DNA of 64,000 nucleotides from NCBI RefSeq assembly GCF_027594425.1, contig NZ_CP115159.1:2875001-2939000 (forward strand). Direction: 5' to 3'. Positions within the stretch are counted from its first letter, which is position 1, and the number at the start of each line of letters is the position of its first letter. This document shows, piece by piece, positions 1 through 8,449 of this stretch. Under the pieces are notes generated by a model that saw only the letters and a list, made by a program, of their open reading frames with translations, did not search any database and had not been told where the DNA came from. The DNA comes from Zunongwangia sp. HGR-M22. Its GTDB lineage: Bacteria; Bacteroidota; Bacteroidia; Flavobacteriales; Flavobacteriaceae. A program made the position numbers and the translations under genes.

Positions 1-2781
1 CGCAGGAATACCTGCATCGTTCTCTGGAATATACCAATTCACATCTAATTTTTGGCGACCACGATCTCTTACATCTGCAAAATTAGAGTGGAAATTACTG
101 TACACTAACACGCCCTGATTAGTGATTAAAGATGCGGATAGATCCCAGTTTTTATATCTAAAATTAGTAAATAAGCTCCCTGACCAATCTGGATTTGAAG
201 ATCCAAGAATAATTCTATCTTCTGGAGTATAGCGGCCATCATTATTAACATCTACCAATTTCTCTTGTCCTTCTTCCATACCATAACCAGCAGCTTCGTC
301 GACTTCATCTGCCTGCCAGATACCATTAAATTTATAATTATAATGTGCATCTATAGACTCTCCTATAAACAAGTTATTACCGATATCATCTACCTGATCT
401 TGACCATAAATTGATTCAATAGCATTTACATTTCTAGTAAAAGTGAAATTTGTAGTCCAGTTAAAATCTGATGTTTGGATGTTTCTGGTCGTTAATGCAA
501 TTTCTACCCCTTTATTACTTACAGATCCTATATTTGCCGTAATATTATCCCATCCACTTTCCAATGGCAATTGTTGCTCTAATAATAGATCGTCTGATAG
601 TTTATCGTAATAATCTACACTACCCTCGATTCTATTATTCAGGAATCCAAAATCTATCCCGAAATTAACTTCTCGGGTTTTTTCCCACTTTAAAAATGGA
701 TTCGCTAAAGATCCAGGAACCCAACCTGTAGTAACCTGACCGCCGAAATCATAGAAATATCGAGAATCTAAGGTATTAATTGTTGAATATGGAGCAATAA
801 TATTATTTCCTGTAAATCCATAACTTACTCTCAACTTAAGGGTTGAAATAGCGTCTACATCTTTAAGAAAGTTTTCCTGCTTTAATTTCCATGCGAATGC
901 TCCAGAAAAAAAGCTATCCCAATTATCTGCTAGCAAAGACGAACCATCCCATCTAGCAGAAGCGGTTACCAAATACTTATCCATAAGCGAATAATTGGCT
1001 CTTAAAGCATAAGATGCCAGCGTTTGTTTCTGGTAATTAGAATTCATATCATAAGTACCAGGATCACCACTACCAATGTTATAGAATTTAGTTTCGAATG
1101 GAATTCTTCTAGCAGACTGAGAGGATGTTTCTCCTTCAGCAGAATAAAGACTAAATAATCCAAGTAAATTAATATTATGATCCTCATTAAAGGTTTTTGA
1201 AATATTAAATTGGTTGTCCCAAGTATAGTTGAAGTTTTCTCCATTTTGTATCTGAGCAGAAGGTAGATTATCATTATCAATACCTACAGCAGTTTGTGCA
1301 CCCCAAGACCTTCCAATTCTATAATTTTCAATTCCTGTTGAAAAAGTTGTTTTTAATTCTAACCATTCTAATGGATCATATTGAAAATAAGTGCTAGAAA
1401 GTATATTCCAGCTTTTATTAACATCGGTGGTATTATTTATATTCAGAATAGGATTGTACGTACTTGTTTTATTGATTAAAAAGTTTCCGTCGTTATCCTG
1501 AAGTTTTCCTGGTAATGGATAAAGTTCGCCATCCAATCCATACGGACTCAAATAAGGATTCAATCGAAAGGCATCACGCATGGCAACATCACTTCCAAAG
1601 TTTTGTTCCAATAAAGTAATGGTAAGATTAGTACCGTAAGATACTTTATCGGTTACCTGATGATTAATACCTAATTTAAGGGTATATTTTTCTAAACTCT
1701 CATTTTCGATATTTCCGGTCTCTTTTTGATAACCCAAACCTAAGTTATAACCAACTCCATTATCTGATCTTCCAGATACATTCAAATAATGATTTTGTTG
1801 GATTCCGGTTTGAAGCACCTCATCATACCAATCGAACGATTCCCCATCTACCACTCTTCGAAATAACTCATCATTTTGTCCACCGGCTGATACAGCATCT
1901 CTTAGCGTCTCTGGTGTAACTGTTCCCGTTAACGGATCTTTAGCTGCGGTTGGTAAGTAAGCCGATTGATGATATCTCCACCATTTTTCAGGAGACATTA
2001 GTTCAGGCAAACGAGTAACTTCACGTACACCAACAAAATTATCGAAAGAAACATTAAAGCCAGCTTTTGCTCCCGCTCCATCCTTAGTGGATATAATCAC
2101 TACTCCGTTTGAACCTCTGGAGCCATAAATCGCAGTTGATGACGCATCCTTTAGGATATCCATTCGCTCAATGTCCTGAGGATTTAAAAAATCAATACTA
2201 TTTGTAGGCACTCCATCTACGACGTATAGCGGAGAAACATTGCCGCTAATAGAGTTTTTTCCACGAATAGTAATATCAAAACCATCTCCTATTCTACCGG
2301 TAGAAGTGCTAATCTGTACTCCTGGAACATTTCCCTGTAAGGCCTCTAGAGGATTGGTCATATTCCTTTCTGCTAAGTCTTCACCTCCTACCGTTCCTAC
2401 TGAACCGGTTAAATCGGTTTTCTTTACCTTTCCGTAACCTACAACTACAACATCACTTAATGCCTGAACATCGTCCTGCATTTGAATATCAATAGTTGAT
2501 CTCCCATCCACTTCAATCGTTTTCGTTGTAAAGCCTATATAACTTACAGTTAGTGTTGCGTCTGATGGAGCTTCTATTGTAAAATTCCCATCAAAATCTG
2601 ATACCGTAGCGTAATTTGTTCCTTCCACAAAAATATTCACGCCCGAAAGAGGAATACCATCTGCTTCAGAGCTTACGGTACCGGATATTGTTTTTAAATC
2701 CTGCGCATAAATTTCATTGGAAATTCCAATGGACAGGATTAAAAAAAACATCGTTAGATAATTTCTAAAGTTCGTTTTCAT
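1..2781 (-). CDS. SusC/RagA-family TonB-dependent outer-membrane receptor (3' end outside window)
   Basis: Open without a stop from an ATG at 2781 to the window edge (927 codons), so the C-terminal barrel end is missing. A signal peptide (MKTNFRNYLTMFFLILSIG) is followed by a carboxypeptidase-regulatory-like domain (ISGTVSSEADGIPLSGVNIF), then a plug domain with VVVGYGKVKKTDLTGSV and the SusC-typical LKDASSTAIYGSRGSNGVVI, then barrel sequence. Such receptors import oligosaccharides with a SusD partner. It lies 58 bp after the GH28 gene on the same strand, so it is probably read from the GH28 promoter and belongs to the pectin island. No SusD partner is inside the window; it would be expected past the left edge. 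It is a second, divergent SusC relative to the gene at 10,299-13,571. Confidence 0.95.
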   Translation of the reverse strand, partial: MKTNFRNYLTMFFLILSIGISNEIYAQDLKTISGTVSSEADGIPLSGVNIFVEGTNYATVSDFDGNFTIEAPSDATLTVSYIGFTTKTIEVDGRSTIDIQMQDDVQALSDVVVVGYGKVKKTDLTGSVGTVGGEDLAERNMTNPLEALQGNVPGVQISTSTGRIGDGFDITIRGKNSISGNVSPLYVVDGVPTNSIDFLNPQDIERMDILKDASSTAIYGSRGSNGVVIISTKDGAGAKAGFNVSFDNFVGVREVTRLPELMSPEKWWRYHQSAYLPTAAKDPLTGTVTPETLRDAVSAGGQNDELFRRVVDGESFDWYDEVLQTGIQQNHYLNVSGRSDNGVGYNLGLGYQKETGNIENESLEKYTLKLGINHQVTDKVSYGTNLTITLLEQNFGSDVAMRDAFRLNPYLSPYGLDGELYPLPGKLQDNDGNFLINKTSTYNPILNINNTTDVNKSWNILSSTYFQYDPLEWLELKTTFSTGIENYRIGRSWGAQTAVGIDNDNLPSAQIQNGENFNYTWDNQFNISKTFNEDHNINLLGLFSLYSAEGETSSQSARRIPFETKFYNIGSGDPGTYDMNSNYQKQTLASYALRANYSLMDKYLVTASARWDGSSLLADNWDSFFSGAFAWKLKQENFLKDVDAISTLKLRVSYGFTGNNIIAPYSTINTLDSRYFYDFGGQVTTGWVPGSLANPFLKWEKTREVNFGIDFGFLNNRIEGSVDYYDKLSDDLLLEQQLPLESGWDNITANIGSVSNKGVEIALTTRNIQTSDFNWTTNFTFTRNVNAIESIYGQDQVDDIGNNLFIGESIDAHYNYKFNGIWQADEVDEAAGYGMEEGQEKLVDVNNDGRYTPEDRIILGSSNPDWSGSLFTNFRYKNWDLSASLITNQGVLVYSNFHSNFADVRDRGRQKLDVNWYIPENDAGIPA

Positions 2782-2839
2782 TATTCATCCAAGTATTTAG
2801 AATTAGTATTCGATTAGTTACTTATTTCAAGTCTGATTC

Positions 2840-4276
2840 CTATTCCATTTTTGAACCGTTTATAGTTACATTTTCGTAATTAACAGGATCAGCATCGGTA
2901 ATTTTTGTAGCAGTTTCTGCTCCTTTAATGGTTATATTCTTCAGATTAATATTCGAAATTTTTGAACCTTCGCGTCCAATAATTAAGATTCCATATTTTC
3001 CTGCATTCTCAACATTAATATCTTCTAGGTATATATTAGAAATATTTGGAAAGAATTCACCCTCCTGATTATCGTAGATTCCATAATGAAGATTCACTTT
3101 TAGCATTGCTTCTTTCACCTGTCCTACTTCAATATTTTTAACATAAACTCCATCTACAAAACCACCTCTTAAAGTATTTGTCTTTATACGAATCGCACGA
3201 TCTAAATTGGGACTGTCCATTATACAATTTCGAACATAAACATTGCGAACACCAGCAGAAATTTCACTTCCCATAACAACACCTCCATGGCCATCCTTCA
3301 TATTACAGTCTTCAACAACAATATTTTCACTAGGAATAGCGACACGCCTTCCATCATTATTTCGGCCAGATTTAATAGCTATACAATCATCACCTGTATT
3401 AAATAAACAATTTTTAATATGTACATTTTTGGCATACTCCGGATCACATCCATCGTTATTAGGGCCATGACTATTTACCGTTACGCCATCTACAGTAACG
3501 TTGTTCGATTTAATTGGATGAATTACCCAAAAAGGGGCGTTAGTAAAAGTTACATCCTTAACTAGAACGTTTTCGCAACCGAAGGGCTGAAAAAAAGTTG
3601 GACGCAGTTGGTGTCCTTTTCCAAACTTTCGTTCTGAAACTGGTGTATTTTCTTCATTCATTCTTCTTAGTGCGGGTAGATTGTGATCTTGCTTTTGGTG
3701 TGCTTCACCTTCCTTATGTCCATAACGCTCTGCACCAGACCATGGCCACCAATTATCATTATCGGCTTGACCGTTAAACGTTCCCTTTCCGGTAACAGCA
3801 ATATTTTCCTGTTCGAAAGCATAGATTAAAGGAGAATAATTCATTAATTCTACACCTTCATACGAGGTATGTACTGCCGGAAGATAATCGTTTGCATCTT
3901 TACTAAACAGAACCTCTGCTCCTTCACTTAAATGTAAATTTACATTACTTTTTAGATGAATGGGACCTGTGAGATATTTTCCCTCGGGAACGATAACTTT
4001 ACCTCCTCCTGCTTCATTACAAGCTGCAATCGCTTTTTTAAATGCTTCTGAATTATTAGTTGTACCATCTGCAACCGCTCCATATTCCGTAATATCAAAC
4101 AATTGATCTTGAAACTGAGGTACTATAATATCTGCGATAATTTTATCTGCTTTTTTCCAAACATCAGATTCTGATATTTCGTTTTTAATATCCTCTTTTT
4201 TCTTTTTTTTATCGGTATTGGTTTTACAGGCCATAAAAGCCGTAATAATCGTAAAAACTAAAAGCAGTTTTTTCAT
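2840..4276 (-). CDS. GH28 polygalacturonase, lipoprotein
   Basis: Family 28 glycoside hydrolase cleaving alpha-1,4 galacturonan. The ATG at 4276 gives a lipoprotein signal (MKKLLLVFTIITAFMAC); an upstream in-frame GTG lies inside the operator and is not a likely start. GH28 motifs are present in order: NDGCDP near residue 275, TGDDC near 295, GHGG near 328 and RIKT near 362, which carry the catalytic aspartates and the substrate-binding His, Arg and Lys. The N-terminal FDITEYGAVADGTTNNSEAF is the usual opening of the right-handed beta-helix. The lysine-rich stretch after the lipid Cys suggests surface or periplasmic anchoring. A LacI-type operator lies 22 bp upstream, so it has its own promoter although it follows the pectate lyase gene. 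Exo versus endo mode cannot be read from sequence. Confidence 0.93.
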   Translation of the reverse strand: MKKLLLVFTIITAFMACKTNTDKKKKKEDIKNEISESDVWKKADKIIADIIVPQFQDQLFDITEYGAVADGTTNNSEAFKKAIAACNEAGGGKVIVPEGKYLTGPIHLKSNVNLHLSEGAEVLFSKDANDYLPAVHTSYEGVELMNYSPLIYAFEQENIAVTGKGTFNGQADNDNWWPWSGAERYGHKEGEAHQKQDHNLPALRRMNEENTPVSERKFGKGHQLRPTFFQPFGCENVLVKDVTFTNAPFWVIHPIKSNNVTVDGVTVNSHGPNNDGCDPEYAKNVHIKNCLFNTGDDCIAIKSGRNNDGRRVAIPSENIVVEDCNMKDGHGGVVMGSEISAGVRNVYVRNCIMDSPNLDRAIRIKTNTLRGGFVDGVYVKNIEVGQVKEAMLKVNLHYGIYDNQEGEFFPNISNIYLEDINVENAGKYGILIIGREGSKISNINLKNITIKGAETATKITDADPVNYENVTINGSKME

Positions 4277-4297
4277 ATAATTATCTTTATTATGTTT

Positions 4298-4311
4298 TGT
4301 AATCGATTGCA
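4298..4311. promoter_or_regulatory. LacI-type operator upstream of the GH28 gene
   Basis: TGTAATCGATTGCA is identical to the site before susC at 13,603-13,616 and is the reverse complement of the site before kduI at 25,704-25,717. On the gene strand it directly follows a -7-like box (TATTTTAG, 4312-4319), so a bound repressor would cover the transcription start. The regulator is inferred to be the LacI protein at 13,815. Confidence 0.8.
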
Positions 4312-4433
4312 CTAAAATATAAAACCTTTAGCAATTAACATAATTTATAGTCTTAAAACTAAGAAAAACTAAAAATCATAGCTAACGAAATGTGGTATTA
4401 ATATTATTAAGTTTAATTTATTGCAAAATTAAA

Positions 4434-6647
4434 TTAGAAATCAATAATATTAGAAATCGAAAATTTAGAAACTTCCTCTTTGGACAATTTTCTCGCCCAT
4501 TTTACTCGGTCGCCATCGGCTCCAGGACCTTGAGAGTTAAATTCCGCATAAAATGCAGTTTTTTCAGCATTTGGCTTATCCCAATTATGCCAACCTTCAT
4601 CTTTAATATGTGCTCCCAAATTGCAATTTATCAAAATGGTCTGCGCATAATCTCGCCAAGGTCTACCTAGGTATACAGTATCTTCATCTACACTACCAGT
4701 AAAATCACATTCAATAAAAATCATACCGAATTTAGATTCTTTTTTAGTTGAAGCCGCCGTTACATATCCTTTAGACTTACTGAAGATTTCACAATTTTCG
4801 AAAACAGCTGATGACCAACCAAATATAAAATCAACCGTACCTTCTATATAACAGTCCTTATAGTATTGTGTATTGTTTTCACCATGCAAATACAATGTAT
4901 CCTGATTTCCTAAGAAAGAGCAATTTTCAAATTTTGCATGATCTCCGTCAACTCTAACAGCTACAGCTTGACCTATTTGCCCTGCATTATTCTGAAAAGT
5001 AAGATTCTTAGCGGTGAAAGAGTCTCCGAATATAAAAAATGAAGAAGAACCTGTTGTTCCCAATTCTTCCCCAAAATCATTTACTTTAGTTGCATAATCA
5101 TCGTAAGTAATTATAGTTTTATCTTGATCTTCGCCTATAAAAGTAATATTTGTTTTAGTGGATGGTAAAACTAATTTTTCTTTATAAATCCCATTTTTGA
5201 TAAAAACTCGAGTTTCTTTTTTTCTGAAGTTTGGTAAATGATTAATCAAATCTGTAAGTGTACTAAAATCACCTGAACCATCTTTTGCAACCAAAAAGTC
5301 ATAACTTTTAATTTCATCTGAATTGTTTTCTTCCACCAGACTATTCATATATACTTCAATATTCGTATATTCTTTACTCAGGTCGTATGCATTAGCATCG
5401 TTTGAATTTAGATTCAAATTGTATTTTTTTTCCCAAACATCCGGCATTCCATCGTCATCCAGATCTTCTAATTTTTTTCCTTTTCTCAAAACGGGCCATC
5501 CTCCTACGGTTTCCTGAGAATCAATTATTCCATTCTTAAAAGTTGTTTCTCCTGCTCTTACCTCTGCAACCAGTCGCTTATCCACTTCATCCCGTGCATA
5601 GCTAGAACCTGCATATCTTAAAACAGAATTGTAAGCTTCTAAAGCAGATTGAGTTTTTATATTATCGTTTATGGAAAATTCCGTTTCACTTTTAGCCGCT
5701 AAAGGATCTTCGCATTGGATTCCTCCATCCCAATTATTCTTAGTTATTTCTGGGAAATTGTACATATAATTTCCTTCAACATAAAATTTACCGTAAGGAA
5801 GAGATGGTGCTGCAATGCGATCTTTTTTAGAAGAAGTGGTTGCTGGACCCGACTTAAAATAGTTATTTACTATATTGTAAGAACCTTTTTCTCCACCGTA
5901 AATATTATTATCCCCCCAATTAAAGATCACATTATTTCTGAAATCTACTAACTCATCTGGTGTATTTGGTACACTTTTAGACCCTCCAAATCGTGGATTT
6001 CTACTATTGTTACTCATAATTAAATTGTGATGGAAACTTGCTTTTTCACCTCCCCATATTCCGCCATATCCATGAGCTCCTTTATGATGAACTGATCTAT
6101 TTAGAGCTTCTGAAATTATACACCATTGCATGGTAAAATTCTTATTCCAGTAAAAGGATACGTTCTCATCTGTAGCCCAACTCATTGAACAGTGATCAAT
6201 GATAACATTTTTTTGACCTCGCCCCCCTAAGGCATCATCTTCAACTTCATTTTCATCTCCCATTCTAAAACGCACATAACGTATTATAACATTTTCTGCT
6301 TTAATCTTCATAGGAAATCCTTTTAAGGTTATACCCCCACCTGGCGCTGTTTGTCCCGCAATAGTTAAATTGCCATGATTAATGTCTAAAGACGATTTTA
6401 AATCAATCGTTCCTGCTACTTCAAAAACAATAATTCTAGGATCATGTTTTAAAATTCCTTTACGCAAACTTCCTTCTCCATCATCATTCAAATTGGTTAC
6501 TTTATAAACTATACCTCCTCTTCCTCCAGAGGTATATCTACCAAATCCTTCTGCAGTAGGAAAAGACAAGGTTTGTGAATTAGCGAACTGAATTACGCAT
6601 AATACACAAAAAAGCGAGAAAATTGATTTTTTAAGTACTTTCGACAT
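4434..6647 (-). CDS. Secreted two-domain pectate lyase (PL1)-pectin methylesterase (CE8)
   Basis: One 737-residue protein joins two pectin-active enzymes. After a signal peptide (to about residue 24), residues 25-400 are a PL1-like pectate lyase (FPTAEGFGRYTSGGRGG, IRYVRFRMGDE, DHCSMSWATDENVSFY, and the EGNYMYN turn typical of bacterial PL1). A short DLDDDGMPDVWE calcium-loop linker follows. From about residue 452 (FLVAKDGSGDFSTLTD) to the end is a CE8 pectinesterase with GNQDTLYLHG near 580, DFIFGW near 605 and LGRPWRDY near 659, which hold the two catalytic Asp and the substrate Arg. The pairing makes sense because CE8 removes methyl groups that block pectate lyases. It follows the beta-helix lipoprotein gene after a 92-bp gap with a hairpin. 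There is no obvious type IX sorting domain. Confidence 0.93.
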   Translation of the reverse strand: MSKVLKKSIFSLFCVLCVIQFANSQTLSFPTAEGFGRYTSGGRGGIVYKVTNLNDDGEGSLRKGILKHDPRIIVFEVAGTIDLKSSLDINHGNLTIAGQTAPGGGITLKGFPMKIKAENVIIRYVRFRMGDENEVEDDALGGRGQKNVIIDHCSMSWATDENVSFYWNKNFTMQWCIISEALNRSVHHKGAHGYGGIWGGEKASFHHNLIMSNNSRNPRFGGSKSVPNTPDELVDFRNNVIFNWGDNNIYGGEKGSYNIVNNYFKSGPATTSSKKDRIAAPSLPYGKFYVEGNYMYNFPEITKNNWDGGIQCEDPLAAKSETEFSINDNIKTQSALEAYNSVLRYAGSSYARDEVDKRLVAEVRAGETTFKNGIIDSQETVGGWPVLRKGKKLEDLDDDGMPDVWEKKYNLNLNSNDANAYDLSKEYTNIEVYMNSLVEENNSDEIKSYDFLVAKDGSGDFSTLTDLINHLPNFRKKETRVFIKNGIYKEKLVLPSTKTNITFIGEDQDKTIITYDDYATKVNDFGEELGTTGSSSFFIFGDSFTAKNLTFQNNAGQIGQAVAVRVDGDHAKFENCSFLGNQDTLYLHGENNTQYYKDCYIEGTVDFIFGWSSAVFENCEIFSKSKGYVTAASTKKESKFGMIFIECDFTGSVDEDTVYLGRPWRDYAQTILINCNLGAHIKDEGWHNWDKPNAEKTAFYAEFNSQGPGADGDRVKWARKLSKEEVSKFSISNIIDF

Positions 6648-6667
6648 AAGTATTTATTTAAAAAGAA

Positions 6668-6704
6668 CCCTGAGCATCTAATTTATCAATTATCAGGCTC
6701 AGGG
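6668..6704 (-). other. Intercistronic hairpin between the lipoprotein and PL1-CE8 genes
   Basis: CCCTGAGC (6668-6675) pairs with GCTCAGGG (6697-6704) across a 21-nt loop. No T-run follows directly, so it is not a classical terminator. It could stabilise the susCD part of the message or limit read-through into the lyase gene. Role inferred only. Confidence 0.45.
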
Positions 6705-6739
6705 AACTAATAGCAATTATTTTTCTTAGCTAACTTTAA

Positions 6740-8449
6740 TTAATACCACCATCTGGGATCGCCAATAGGACCTCCGCTAGAAGATGCCGTTTGTAAAGCA
6801 GAACCGCTTGGCAATGTGAAATTGGTTGTTTGGTTATCCCAATCTAATTCAATTTCGAAATTATTGTTAATGGCATTTGTAGCTACCTCTGGGAAGGTAA
6901 TTGGCTGAGCATCATCTCCACCAGTAGTTAAATTATAAAGGTTATTGTAACTCATAATTATAGAACTATTTTGCCCATTTAATCTGTACAGATCGGTACT
7001 ACCTAATTCTCCGTCAACTCTTGGAATGTTTGCAATAATACTATTCTGAACGGTAAGATTAACGTCTACAGTGTTTGCATCGATTAGCGTATAGCTTTGT
7101 GCATACCCAATACTATTAATAGTACAGTTATCTATAGTGATATTAGGCGTTTGAGCTGGTGCCGGATCTGAAAAGTTTGCTCTATACCTCATAAACAGAT
7201 CACTAATTTCATAGAAAGTTGAGTTTTTTAGAGAAACATTTTCGAAAATTAGTTCTTCCAAATGTAAAAACGCGTAATTAGAGATGCTAAAATCATGGAA
7301 GATGGAATAATTGATTGAAAAAGATTCCATTGTATAACCTCCAGTTGGCCCTCTATTAGCTCTAAAAGCACTGGTCCCTACGCCATAAACTTCGCAGTTT
7401 TCTATACTTACATTTGCAAAATCTGCTGGTTCACCACCAGTACTTGTTAGATTGATCAGGTAATTTGCTCCTATGGTAGCTCCATCTAATTCAAGATTTT
7501 TTAGCGTAATACCTGCTCCGGTATCATTCAGTTGAAATTCCTTAAATGATATTTTCGTATCAGATGGATTATTGGTAGTTCCCTGAAGAGTAATAGATTT
7601 TCCATCTAATAAGAAATTCTCTGTCGCTTCGTAATTACCAGGATTTAAACCTATAACCGCTCCATCTTCTGCAGAATTTACAATGGTTACAAGGTCTTCT
7701 CCTTCTGACACCATAATCGTGAATTCAGTAATTGTCTTTGTTTTAAAGGAACCATAACCTACACTGGTATTTCCGCTATACAAATCTACGTTATACCTAG
7801 TATCGGGCTTTAAATCTGTTATCGTTTTGGATCCTTCAGCAGCTTCAGTAGAAGAGATATCGTACGATATAGGATCTCCAATCAAGACAGCATCTTCATC
7901 TTCTTCCTGAGTATACTCCTGTACTTGGATTGTGGTAACACCTTCAGTAACATTCCACTTTATAACCGCTGTTGTAGCATTTACGTTAGGATCATAAACT
8001 TTTTGTAAAAATTGAGTTCCTACAATTCTAAAACTTGTACTTGTAGACCAGTTAGAAGCCAAATCATCAGTTTCTGCATTAGTTTTAACGCGAACAAAAT
8101 ATTTTTGACGAACGGAAACTTCATCACTATAAAATACAACGCCCGTAGAATCTGTTTCTTTGGTGAGAATAATATCTTCAGAATTTTCAAAAAGAGAGTC
8201 TTCAGAAACTTGTGCTGTATATGTTTCATCTACTTCGCTCGTAAATAAAGCAGCGTCCCAGCTAATCTCAGAACTATTTTCCAAATTGGATACGCTAAGT
8301 GATAAAGGCGTAAACATTTTCATTTCTCCAGTAGGATCATCGAACATTTCGTCTTCACAGGAAACAAATAATGCGCCCAGTGCTAAAAATACTCCTAAAC
8401 CTGTGGCTTTAGGGAGTATATTTTTAAATGTATAGTTTTTAGTATCCAT
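6740..8449 (-). CDS. Surface lipoprotein with FnIII-like modules and a beta-helix (DUF4957/DUF5123-like), putative pectin-binding
   Basis: 569-residue lipoprotein (signal peptide ending LGALFVSCEDEMF). The N-terminal third contains two beta-sandwich modules of fibronectin III type (SEISWDAALF..., TTAVIKWNVTEG...DLKPDTRYNVDLYSG). The rest is a right-handed beta-helix with repeated N/S-rich rungs (FANVSIENCEVYGVG, ITIDNCTINSIGY, NLTVQNSIIANI), closing with IGDPRWWY as in the DUF5123 family. No GH28, PL1 or CE8 catalytic motif is visible, so a binding role is more likely than lysis. It occupies the SusE/F position after susD and its start overlaps the susD end by 11 bp, suggesting translational coupling and surface display with the SusCD complex. 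The domain family names are from memory. Confidence 0.8.
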   Translation of the reverse strand: MDTKNYTFKNILPKATGLGVFLALGALFVSCEDEMFDDPTGEMKMFTPLSLSVSNLENSSEISWDAALFTSEVDETYTAQVSEDSLFENSEDIILTKETDSTGVVFYSDEVSVRQKYFVRVKTNAETDDLASNWSTSTSFRIVGTQFLQKVYDPNVNATTAVIKWNVTEGVTTIQVQEYTQEEDEDAVLIGDPISYDISSTEAAEGSKTITDLKPDTRYNVDLYSGNTSVGYGSFKTKTITEFTIMVSEGEDLVTIVNSAEDGAVIGLNPGNYEATENFLLDGKSITLQGTTNNPSDTKISFKEFQLNDTGAGITLKNLELDGATIGANYLINLTSTGGEPADFANVSIENCEVYGVGTSAFRANRGPTGGYTMESFSINYSIFHDFSISNYAFLHLEELIFENVSLKNSTFYEISDLFMRYRANFSDPAPAQTPNITIDNCTINSIGYAQSYTLIDANTVDVNLTVQNSIIANIPRVDGELGSTDLYRLNGQNSSIIMSYNNLYNLTTGGDDAQPITFPEVATNAINNNFEIELDWDNQTTNFTLPSGSALQTASSSGGPIGDPRWWY

